Origin: Thermohalobaculum sp964475765
GTDB lineage: Bacteria; Pseudomonadota; Alphaproteobacteria; Rhodobacterales; Rhodobacteraceae
NCBI GenBank assembly: GCA_964475765.1
Contig: CAYYZH010000082.1
Coordinates: 1-17,587, forward strand
DNA length: 17,587 nucleotides
Direction of reading: 5' to 3'
Shown here: positions 8,036 to 15,120 of the stretch, piece after piece
Position numbering within the stretch: position 1 is the first letter of the stretch
How the letters are laid out: each line of letters starts with the position of its first letter
The notes under the pieces: generated by a model
Database searches by the model: none
Seen by the model: only the letters and a program-made list of their open reading frames with translations
What the model was told of the DNA's origin: nothing
Position numbers and translations under genes: made by a program

Positions 8036-8923
8036 ATGGCAGAGGCGTGGAGACATAGCGACTCAATCGTCAGCGGCACGTGGCTGGAAGCCAATCTTGG
8101 CGACCCGCGTCTCCGCATCTATGACTGCACGACATATCTGCGGTACGAAGAGGGTACCGGTCGGCCGTACCGGGTCGAAAGCGGCAAGACCGATTGGGAG
8201 ACCGGACATATCCCCGGATCGGTCTACCTCGATCTCCAGGCGGACTTCTCGGACGACGCCGCACCAACACGGTTCATGCGTCTGTCACCGGAGGCGACAG
8301 CGAATGCGTTCGCGCGCTTTGGTATAAGTCCGGAGACGCGGGTAATCCTCTATGCGCGTAAGAGCCCGCAATGGGCGACGCGCTTCTGGTGGATGCTGCG
8401 TTGGATCGGGTTCGACAATGCAGCAGTGTTGGACGGTGGCATGGACGCGTGGGAGGCTGAAGGGCGGCCTGTCACCACCGGGGTGAGCAACTACCCTCCC
8501 GCTAGCCTGAGCGCGTCACCGCGTCCGGGCCTGTTCGTCGGCAAGGAGGAGATGCTAGCCGCGATCGGCGACAGTGCTGTCTGTTCGTTGAACGCACTGG
8601 ACGCGAGCCTCCATTCTGGTGAGAACGCGCGATATGGTCGGCCAGGCCGGATCCCAGGATCGACAGGTGTTCCGGCGGCCACGCTGATTGATTCAGCGAG
8701 GAAAACGTTTCTGCCTCAAGCCTAGGTCGCGGCCGCGTTCTGTGATGCAGGGGCTGTGCCGGGCAAGCGCATCCTTAACTATTACGGCGGCGGCATAGCC
8801 GCCACATTGGATGCATTCCTACAGCACCAATTGGGATACGAGGACATCGCTGTGTATGACGCCTCAATGTCGGAATGGGCGAAGGATCAAAACCTCCCGA
8901 TGGAGACGGATGTTGGCGCGTAA
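8036..8923 (+). pseudogene. Two-domain rhodanese-type sulfurtransferase, nonsense-disrupted
   Basis: This reads as a tandem-rhodanese sulfurtransferase (thiosulfate or 3-mercaptopyruvate sulfurtransferase family). The N-terminal inactive domain includes DWETGHIPGSVYLDLQ, ATRFWWMLRWIGFDNAA and VLDGGMDAWEAEGRPV. The second domain includes GRPGRIPGST and VPAATLID. An in-frame TAG at 8723-8725 (codon 230) stops translation after FLPQA. Beyond it the same frame continues the family sequence (GAVPGKRILNYYGGGIAATL, then SEWAKDQNLPMETDVGA) to a TAA at 8921. Without the amber codon the product would be 295 residues, a normal length. The catalytic loop reads NYYGGGIAA instead of the expected NYCGGGIAA, so Tyr250 replaces the cysteine that carries the sulfur. 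Both changes remove activity, so I call a pseudogene. The start ATG 8036 has AAGGAG nine bases upstream. The truncated 229-residue product could still be made but would lack the active site. Confidence 0.88.
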
Positions 8924-9088
8924 CTCTGCACACTGTCGGAAGTTTCAGTTCATTCAGTGCCGGAGTTCAGGAGATCGGACATCAAGACGTCCACGAGTGG
9001 CCCTTGGACGAAGCCGCTCATGCGGCAAGGGCGCTTTTGGCTGGTGTTGCGCGATGATCGATAGCGAGCGATTTTGGTGACCACCCGA

Positions 9089-9126
9089 CCTGTCTGACGA
9101 TTGGGATCTCTCAATCGACAGACAGG
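9089..9126 (+). promoter_or_regulatory. Hairpin covering the ribosome-binding site of the IS91-type recombinase
   Basis: Two 15-base arms (9089-9103 and 9112-9126) are complementary with one mismatch around an 8-base loop. The 3' arm ends inside AGGAGG (9124-9129), the Shine-Dalgarno sequence of the recombinase that starts at 9135. If the hairpin forms in RNA it would hide half of the ribosome-binding site. It may instead be a DNA structure at the 5' (ter) end of the element. The spacer from 8924 to 9088 shows nothing else recognisable. Confidence 0.65.
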
Positions 9127-9134
9127 AGGTTTCC

Positions 9135-10022
9135 ATGACGAAAGAGAGAAGCACGCCGCTGCGTGAGCGGATGATTGAGGACATGCGCATCCGCGGGATG
9201 GGCGAGAAGGCTCAGAAGGCACATATCCGGGCGGTCAAAGACTTCGCCAAGTTCCTGAAGCGCTCACCGGACACCGCGACGTCTGATGAGTTGCGCGCCT
9301 ACCAATTTCACATGACCGACACCGACGTCTCGCCGTCGACGTTCAACGCCCGCATCGTTGCGCTGCGGTTCTTCTTCGGCATGACCTGCGGGCGCGAGGA
9401 CATGAAGCGTTACATGCAGTTCCGGACCAAGCCGAAGAAACGGCCCGTCGTCTTCAGCGTTGAGGAGGTCCAGGACTTGCTGATGGCCGCACCCGGGCCG
9501 GGGCTCAAATACCGTGCTGCGCTCAGCATTTCCTACGGCGCGGGACTACGAGCAGCGGAGGATTGCAACCTCAAGCTCGGTGACATCGACAGTGACCGGA
9601 TGCTGATCCATGTCGAACAGGGCAAAGGGCGCAAGGATCGAAAGGTCATGCTTTCGCCCAGTCTGCTGGCGCTGTTGCGAGACTGGTGGCGCGAGGCACG
9701 ACCCGAGGGCTGGTTGTTTCCCGGCAAGCCCAAGATCAACCCGATCTCGCCACGCCAGTTGAACCGGGCATTCACGTCGGCAAAGAACATGGCCGGGATC
9801 AAGAAGCCTGCGACGCTGCACACGCTGCGCCACAGCTTCGCAACGCACCTTCTGGAGGCGAACACCGATGTGCGGGTGATTCAGGTGCTGCTCGGTCACG
9901 CCAAGCTGACCACGACCGCGCAATACACCCATGTCGCCACCAAGACGATCCGGGACACGATCAGCCCGTTCGACATGCTGGCGGGCCTGCAGGATCAGAC
10001 TTTGCGGCGAAGTCTGGAGTGA
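9135..10022 (+). CDS. Tyrosine recombinase of an IS91-type element
   Basis: This is a 295-residue site-specific recombinase/integrase of the tyrosine family. The N-terminal SAM-like DNA-binding half (about 10-95) contains KAHIRAVKDFAKFLKRSP. The catalytic half has the expected residues: Arg139 in SYGAGLRAAE, a Lys-containing GKGRKDRKV, His229 and Arg232 in HTLRHSFATHLLE, His255 in LLGHAKL, and the nucleophile Tyr264 in TTTAQYTHV. All active-site residues are present and the frame is intact. The ATG follows AGGAGG at a spacing of 5. It lies 12 bases before the HUH transposase, so they are probably co-transcribed. Its role in the element is inferred; it may resolve or assist transposition intermediates. 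Confidence 0.93.
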   Translation: MTKERSTPLRERMIEDMRIRGMGEKAQKAHIRAVKDFAKFLKRSPDTATSDELRAYQFHMTDTDVSPSTFNARIVALRFFFGMTCGREDMKRYMQFRTKPKKRPVVFSVEEVQDLLMAAPGPGLKYRAALSISYGAGLRAAEDCNLKLGDIDSDRMLIHVEQGKGRKDRKVMLSPSLLALLRDWWREARPEGWLFPGKPKINPISPRQLNRAFTSAKNMAGIKKPATLHTLRHSFATHLLEANTDVRVIQVLLGHAKLTTTAQYTHVATKTIRDTISPFDMLAGLQDQTLRRSLE

Positions 10023-10034
10023 TGCGCCGGGGCG

Positions 10035-11228
10035 TTGCCCCGCCCAGGGCTGGAGATCGCTGACATCTTTCGTGACCAAGACCCGGCGTGGCGGCGGGCT
10101 AATGCGGGGCATGTCAGTCTCAGTCAGCTCAAGTTGATGTCTGCGATTGAAGCCTGCCGAACCGATGCACTCGGCGGGCATGTGGCGGCGTGCACCAAGT
10201 GCGACCACCAGCACATCGCCTATAACTCTTGCAAAAACCGGCACCGTCCCAAATGTCAGGGACCAGCGGCGCGGGATTGGATCGCGGCACGCGCGGAAGA
10301 CCTGCTGTCCGTGGAGTATTTCCACGTCGTCTTCACTCTGCCAGCCGAGATCGCCCAGATCGCCTATTGGAACAAGCAGGCACTCTACGGCTTGCTGTTC
10401 AAGGCGCCTGCCGAGACGGTGATGACCCTCGCCGCCGATCCCAAGCGCCTCGGCGCCCGCGTCGGGATGGCCAGCGTCCTGCACACTTGGGGGTCGGCGC
10501 TCACGCACCATCCGCACATCCACATGATCGTCCCCGGCGGCGGCCTGTCACCAGAAGGAGATCGCTGGATCTCCTGCCGCCCAGGCTTCTTCATGCCCGT
10601 GAAGGTTCTCGGGCGGCTGTTCCGCCGCCTGTTCATCGAGGGCCTGATGAGGTTGCACCGCAACGGTGGTTTGCCGTTCTTTGGTGAACTTGAAGGCCTC
10701 TCCGACACGGCGGCGTTTGCTGACTGGCTGGCGCCGTTCAGAAAAACCGACTGGGTCGTTTACGCCAAACTGACCTTCGGCGGGCCGAAGGCAGTGCTGG
10801 CATATCTCGGCCGATACACCCATCGCGTTGCCGTATCGAACAGCCGACTGATCAGCGCCGACGCCAATACGGTGGCCTTCCGATGGAAAGATTACCGCAT
10901 CAAGTCGGGCGATCGCATGAGGGTCATGCGTCTGGATACCGGCGAGTTCATACGGCGCTTCCTGATGCACGTTCTTCCGGACGGCTTCCACCGGATCCGC
11001 CACTTCGGCTTCCTGGCCAGTGCGAACAGGAAACGGAGCATCGCCAAGATCAGGGCCATGATTGGAGATGCGCCAAAGCCCGTGGGACCCGAAACGCCCA
11101 ATTCAGATCTACCATTGACGCTCAGACAGCCTTGTCCCGACTGCGGTGGGCAGATGCGCATCATCGAGACGTTCCGGCGAGGCCAGCGCCCCACCAAACG
11201 CACGCCACCAAGGTCGGAGGCAGCATGA
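10035..11228 (+). CDS. IS91-family HUH (Y2) transposase
   Basis: This 397-residue protein matches the IS91 transposase family. An N-terminal Cys/His zinc-binding region contains CTKCDHQH and CKNRHRPKC (about 53-74). The HUH metal site is at His161/His163 in HHPHIHMIVPGGG. Two tyrosines four apart, Tyr257 and Tyr261 in AYLGRYTHRVAVSN, match the paired catalytic tyrosines known in IS91. A second cysteine pair near the C-terminus (CPDCGG) is common in these proteins. I used the TTG at 10035, which gives MPRPGLEIADIFRDQDPAW, a typical start, although no ATG supports it. The reading frame appears intact, so this element could be active. Confidence 0.93.
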   Translation: MPRPGLEIADIFRDQDPAWRRANAGHVSLSQLKLMSAIEACRTDALGGHVAACTKCDHQHIAYNSCKNRHRPKCQGPAARDWIAARAEDLLSVEYFHVVFTLPAEIAQIAYWNKQALYGLLFKAPAETVMTLAADPKRLGARVGMASVLHTWGSALTHHPHIHMIVPGGGLSPEGDRWISCRPGFFMPVKVLGRLFRRLFIEGLMRLHRNGGLPFFGELEGLSDTAAFADWLAPFRKTDWVVYAKLTFGGPKAVLAYLGRYTHRVAVSNSRLISADANTVAFRWKDYRIKSGDRMRVMRLDTGEFIRRFLMHVLPDGFHRIRHFGFLASANRKRSIAKIRAMIGDAPKPVGPETPNSDLPLTLRQPCPDCGGQMRIIETFRRGQRPTKRTPPRSEAA

Positions 11229-11886
11229 ACAACACCGAACAATCGACCGACCCAAATGTTCCGAACCTCGATGACGTTCGGAGTGGACGACCTTTGCCGC
11301 TCAATCGACCGGGCTGTCCGGTTGCCTGTCCTACATCCGGCGCAAGTCTCAAGTCACAGGATCGCAGCGCGATATTCTGCTTCAGCAACCGCTCCAACCA
11401 GCCGCGCCAGCCCCAACGTCAGATCCTGAGAACCGCACTTTCGCCATAGGCCACGCCCAGATCCTCGCGGCTTCCACATTGGGAGGTTTTCCAACGCGGG
11501 CCGCTCGGAGCGCGCGCGACAAACATCGCGCCACGGCCCGCATCGGAAAACCTTCACCAGAGCCGACATCTGTCAATGTCTCGGTCTTTGCAGCTTTGGA
11601 GCGTACAAACTGCCATTCACTGCGTCGCTAAACAGGACAATGTGCTTTTGGAAACTCCGCAGGACGAAGGACGGTAAAGTTATCCTTCCCGTTCAGCCTG
11701 CGAATGTCAGATTTCTCTGCGTAGAGCCGTCGCTCGACGGACTGTCATGCGACAATGAAAGGGTGGAACAATCTGCAGTATTGATCTTAACGGGTTGGGT
11801 CACTCATTTCGTACATAGGCCTTGATCTGATCTGTTTCGCCGCGCGATGCTTCATTTCTGACCCAACTGCACACGGCTTGGCGATC
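11229..11886. other. Non-coding stretch after the IS91-type transposase
   Basis: I see no convincing gene in these 650 or so bases. The first part (to about 11553) is probably the untranslated 3' end of the IS91-type element, carrying the large inverted repeat. The remainder up to the DJ-1 gene should hold that operon's promoter, but I could not identify one. Short open frames here (for example 11640-11825) have no recognisable features. Confidence 0.5.
11484..11553. repeat. 70-base imperfect inverted repeat near the 3' end of the IS91-type element
   Basis: Arms 11484-11503 and 11534-11553 are reverse complements over 20 bases with two mismatches (AGGTTTTCC and GCGGGCCG match exactly). The intervening 30 bases contain a further short stem, GCGCGA with TCGCGC. 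The position, 256 bases after the transposase stop, fits the subterminal hairpin of the origin (oriIS) end used by IS91-type transposases. A strong transcription terminator is an alternative. Confidence 0.7.
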
Positions 11887-12495
11887 ATGTATGGCATCCT
11901 GATCTACGACGGTGTCGAGCCCATCGATCTCGGCGCAACATTCGGAGTCCTTTCGATGGCTCAGCGGATCGCACCCGGTCTTAAGTTTGCCGGCATCGCC
12001 ACCGAAAAGGGTGAAGTTATCTGCGCAAGCGGATTGCGGGTGCACGCCGCTTTCGGTTTCGAGGATGCGCCGGCGTTCGAGGATTTGATCATTACTGGCG
12101 GTCCAGGCTGGGTCGAGGCAGCGGCTGATCCGGCCACCCTCGACTACCTACGTAAATCTCCGGCGCGTTTGACGTCGATCTGCACCGGGGCAATGATCCT
12201 GGCTGCCGCGGGGTTGCTGGACGGACGACAGGCGACGACGAAACATGCAGTATTCGAAGGTGAGGCCAGCCCTGCCGACAAACTGCCCCCCACCGTGGAG
12301 AACCACAATTCCGCCCTGGTAGATGATCATGGGCTTGTGACCGGCGGCGGGGTCAGCCTCGGGATCGATACGATGTTCTACTGTCTTGCCCGTAGTCATG
12401 GCGCACAGGTCGCCCACGAGACTGCTCGGGTCATGGAATACCAGCGCGCACTTTCCGCCAATCGTAAGGCACTCGGTTATCGAACCGTCACCTGA
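11887..12495 (+). CDS. DJ-1/PfpI-family protein
   Basis: This 202-residue protein belongs to the DJ-1/PfpI (class I glutamine amidotransferase-like) superfamily. It has the opening strand YGILIYDGVEPIDLG with acidic residues near the active site, FEDLIITGGPG, and the nucleophile elbow SICTGAMILAAAGLLDGR with a candidate catalytic Cys99, followed by ATTKHA. The arrangement resembles isocyanide hydratase or AraC-associated amidase-like members more than chaperone-type DJ-1. I cannot assign a substrate. I preferred ATG 11887; an in-frame TTG at 11878 is possible, and neither has a strong Shine-Dalgarno sequence. The gene ends 23 bases before the molybdopterin oxidoreductase and probably shares its transcript. 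Confidence 0.85.
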   Translation: MYGILIYDGVEPIDLGATFGVLSMAQRIAPGLKFAGIATEKGEVICASGLRVHAAFGFEDAPAFEDLIITGGPGWVEAAADPATLDYLRKSPARLTSICTGAMILAAAGLLDGRQATTKHAVFEGEASPADKLPPTVENHNSALVDDHGLVTGGGVSLGIDTMFYCLARSHGAQVAHETARVMEYQRALSANRKALGYRTVT

Positions 12496-12518
12496 TCCAA
12501 AGAGCCGGAGGACTTGCT

Positions 12519-14594
12519 ATGTCCGAGACCCAAGTCTTCAAGTCCATGTGCCCGATGAACTGTCATCCAACGCTGTGTGGGATGACAGTAGAAATAAAGG
12601 GCGACCAACTGATTTCAATCACTGGCGATGAAGACAATCCGGACAGCCGTGGCAACCTTTGCATGCGGGGCAAGGCCGCGCACGAACTCGTTGACAATCG
12701 GCAACGTCTTCTGACGCCACTCATGCGAGACCGGCGGAGTGAAGAGAACTGGCGTCAGACGGGTTGGGATATGGCGCTGGACCTGATTGCTGAGAAGATG
12801 CGCGATGTGGGACCGGAAGCCGTCGGTCTCTGGCAGGGCCACGGGAATGCCGCGAACGATTACGGTGTTGGCGTCAAGCGCGCTCAGATGGACCGCTTCG
12901 CTAATCTCTACGGCTGCCAACATTGGAACCCGGCGATGATCTGCTGGGGTCTTGGTGGATTTGGCCTCGGGATAACCGGTGCGTTGGAGACCACAACCAA
13001 GGAGGACATGAGTGCGCATTCTGACTTGATCCTGTTGTGGGGCGCGAACACGGTCAGCCAGGCCAATACCACCCCACATTTGGATACGGCCAAGCGACGG
13101 GGCGCGCAGATCATTGCGATCGATGTGCGCAAAACCGAGGCAGGCGCGCTGGCCCATGAGACAATCGTACTGCGCCCTGGCTCGGATACGGCACTGGCGC
13201 TGGCGATGATGCATGTAATCGTCGTCGAAGGGCTCTGGGATCAGGACTTCGTTGCGAAGCACACACTGGGATTCGAGAGACTACCGACCCATTTGGCGGA
13301 CAAAACCCCGGACTGGGGGGCCGCTTTGACGGGCATTTCAGAAGATCGGATTGTCGACTTGGCCCGTAGCTACGCGACGGCGAATCCAGCACTGATCATC
13401 CTTGGCGGCTCGTCCATGCACAAGGGCGACAACGGCTGGCAAGCCGCCCGTGCCATCGCGTGTCTGCCGGGCTTAACCGGGAATTTCGGTAAACCGGGAA
13501 GCGGTGTTGGACCGCGTCACGGCGCGCGCAGCCATGGGGCCGGTTTCGCTGACATTACTGCCGCCGATCGACGTCCGCCGGGCGACTATGTGCCGAACCA
13601 GATGGAAGCGATTATCCAGGCATTGGAAACTGGACAGGTGAAGGTACTGCTAACGCTCGGCTCCAACATCCTTTCCTCATTCCCCGATACGAACCGAATG
13701 AGAGCCGCACTGGCGCGCGCAGAGTTGGTTGTTGGCTATGATCTGTTTATGAATCAGACCACGCGTGAAGTTGCGGATATCGTCCTGCCCGGCACCCTTT
13801 GGCTCGAAGAAATTGGCGTCAAGGCAACCAACACACACGTCTATCTTGCGGATCAGGCGCTGACCGCTGCGGGCGAAGCCCGACCGCTCTTCGTCCTCTA
13901 TCAGGGACTGGCCGAGCGACTGGGCGTCCATGATGTTTATCCTTGGGCCAATCAGGAAGCGGCAATCGACGCCGTGCTTAATCACCCGTCTACGGGTCAT
14001 GGAACGGTCGCGCAAATGCGTGTGAATGGCGGAAGTCTGGCACTTAAAGTCTCGCCTACCGCCTATCCGACGCGGGAGTTCCACACGCCCTCTGGCAAAA
14101 TCGAGTTCTATTCTGCTCGTGCGGAGAGCATGGGATTGCCACCACTGCCAGAGGCACCGGAACCGGTTGACAACGGCGCCAGTAAGCATCTTACCCTGGC
14201 CCATGGTCGTACCTTTGCGCACTTCCACTCGTTCTACGACCATGCTCGCGCCCTTCCAAGCCTTGCGGCACGTGAACCGGATCCGCTGCTCTGGATTTCA
14301 CCTGCCGAGGCAACGGCACGTCACATAGCAGACGGTGAAACAGTCGAGGTCTCGAATGCGCGTGGAAATTTCGAAGCGGTGGCGAAAGTCACTCCCCGCA
14401 TGCCGGACGGTGTGGTCTGGATGCGCGACGGCTGGCCCGGGTTCAACGTCCTGACCGACGGTCGGGGTGTGCTACCTGACACAGCCCTCGATGCGTTCCA
14501 TTTCTCAGTTGGCCAGTCCGCCTATAGCGCACGTGTTGAAGTCGCGCCGTCAAAACAGCTGCTTACCCCGACTGAGTTAGCTGAGCGAAATTAG
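12519..14594 (+). CDS. Molybdopterin-dependent oxidoreductase with N-terminal [4Fe-4S] site
   Basis: This is a 691-residue catalytic subunit of the DMSO reductase superfamily. The N-terminal domain supplies four cysteines: Cys11, Cys15 and Cys20 in CPMNCHPTLC and Cys48 in GNLCMRG, expected to bind a [4Fe-4S] cluster. Cys142 in HWNPAMICWGLGG is a candidate molybdenum ligand by position. Further family segments are LILLWGANTVSQANTTPHL, IIAIDVRKTEAGALA, PGLTGNFGKPGSG, ADIVLPGTLWLEE, the FHTPSGKIEFYS segment and the C-terminal dinucleotide-binding domain from about 565. There is no signal or twin-arginine peptide, so it should be cytoplasmic. GGAGGA lies 6 bases before the ATG. No electron-transfer or membrane subunit is nearby, so the partner and substrate are unknown. 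I see no terminator right after it. Confidence 0.92.
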   Translation: MSETQVFKSMCPMNCHPTLCGMTVEIKGDQLISITGDEDNPDSRGNLCMRGKAAHELVDNRQRLLTPLMRDRRSEENWRQTGWDMALDLIAEKMRDVGPEAVGLWQGHGNAANDYGVGVKRAQMDRFANLYGCQHWNPAMICWGLGGFGLGITGALETTTKEDMSAHSDLILLWGANTVSQANTTPHLDTAKRRGAQIIAIDVRKTEAGALAHETIVLRPGSDTALALAMMHVIVVEGLWDQDFVAKHTLGFERLPTHLADKTPDWGAALTGISEDRIVDLARSYATANPALIILGGSSMHKGDNGWQAARAIACLPGLTGNFGKPGSGVGPRHGARSHGAGFADITAADRRPPGDYVPNQMEAIIQALETGQVKVLLTLGSNILSSFPDTNRMRAALARAELVVGYDLFMNQTTREVADIVLPGTLWLEEIGVKATNTHVYLADQALTAAGEARPLFVLYQGLAERLGVHDVYPWANQEAAIDAVLNHPSTGHGTVAQMRVNGGSLALKVSPTAYPTREFHTPSGKIEFYSARAESMGLPPLPEAPEPVDNGASKHLTLAHGRTFAHFHSFYDHARALPSLAAREPDPLLWISPAEATARHIADGETVEVSNARGNFEAVAKVTPRMPDGVVWMRDGWPGFNVLTDGRGVLPDTALDAFHFSVGQSAYSARVEVAPSKQLLTPTELAERN

Positions 14595-14596
14595 GC

Positions 14597-14913
14597 CCCT
14601 CCGCCTACTCCTGTCAGAGACAACAGCTTGAAATTTCTGCGACTTGGCCAGTTAAAGCCATCCTTTGATGCACTCAAAATCATAGGAGACTGCTCTGGAT
14701 CAGGAGCGCGCGGAAAAGTAACCTCCTAGGCAGTGGTCAACCGATAATGGTACGTAACGACGCGCTTGCCCACAGCAAAACCGCAGGAGTTAGTGCGTTC
14801 ACGTCACCGATAACTCCGATGAACTATGCTGAGAGAAGATCGCCGGGCGTCGTCGCTCCACAAGAATTCTGTTGAACGAATCAATGCTCTGCCCTAGCTG
14901 CCATGATCGATAA
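14597..14913. other. Spacer upstream of the glycine riboswitch
   Basis: These 317 bases hold no recognisable gene. They should include the end of the oxidoreductase transcript and the promoter of the riboswitch leader. A possible -35 element, TTGAAC, lies at 14872-14877, but no well-spaced -10 is convincing. Confidence 0.4.
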
Positions 14914-15085
14914 AGCTGTGCCGGGAGAAGGTGGGTGTCCCACCGCCGAAGGAGCAACCGCCCCGGAAACTCTCAGGTCCAAGGACCGGTATAGCTGAAA
15001 CACTCCGGAAAGCGGCCCGCAGGGGTCCACCGTAGGAGAAAGCCCGGAACGGGTGAAACTCTCAGGTTCCACGCACGGAGGGGGC
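14914..15085 (+). promoter_or_regulatory. Tandem glycine riboswitch
   Basis: Two glycine aptamers lie in series. Aptamer 1 (14914-14996) is closed by a 9-bp stem (14914-14922 with 14988-14996, including wobble pairs) and carries the hallmarks GGGAGAAGG, ACCGCCGAAGGAGCAA and GGAAACTCTCAGGTCCAAGG. A short linker leads to aptamer 2 (about 15001-15085), closed by CTCCG (15003-15007) with CGGAG (15076-15080). This contains CACCGTAGGAGAAAGCC and GTGAAACTCTCAGGTTCC. These are the conserved cores of the known glycine riboswitch class. It ends 35 bases before the dehydrogenase start, on the same strand, so that gene is the target, most likely switched on by glycine. Confidence 0.93.
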
Positions 15086-15087
15086 AA

Positions 15088-15101
15088 GCGGCCAAGGCCG
15101 C
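15088..15101 (+). promoter_or_regulatory. Possible expression-platform hairpin of the glycine riboswitch
   Basis: GCGGCC and GGCCGC face each other across two bases, immediately after aptamer 2 and 6 bases before the Shine-Dalgarno sequence GAGGAG (15108-15113). No T-run follows, so a transcription terminator is unlikely and control at translation initiation is the simpler reading. This is inferred from position only. Confidence 0.45.
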
Positions 15102-15120
15102 ACGTGCGAGGAGACGACCT

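Larger units (their letters stand above)
9089..11553 (+). mobile_element. IS91-type element with tyrosine recombinase and HUH transposase
   Basis: The unit consists of a tyrosine recombinase gene followed 12 bases later by an IS91-family Y2/HUH transposase gene, an arrangement common in alphaproteobacterial IS91 relatives. IS91-family elements move by a rolling-circle-like route and make neither target duplications nor ordinary terminal inverted repeats, so the true ends cannot be fixed from this sequence. The limits given are the outer edges of the two strong hairpins that bracket the genes (9089-9126 and 11484-11553). They should be read as approximate. Confidence 0.7.

Noticed and set aside
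8723..8725. TAG read as pyrrolysine or by suppression
   Set aside because: No pyrrolysine machinery is expected in this kind of organism, and the catalytic cysteine is also lost, so gene decay is the simpler explanation.
9546..10523. Minus-strand open frame of 325 codons
   Set aside because: It is antisense to the tyrosine recombinase and the HUH transposase, both of which are clear genes with complete catalytic residues.
11640..11825. Small plus-strand frame of 61 codons
   Set aside because: No ribosome-binding site, no recognisable motif, and it lies in a non-coding spacer.
12615..13262. Minus-strand open frame of 215 codons in the oxidoreductase
   Set aside because: It is antisense to a well-supported molybdopterin oxidoreductase, and its translation is not recognisable.
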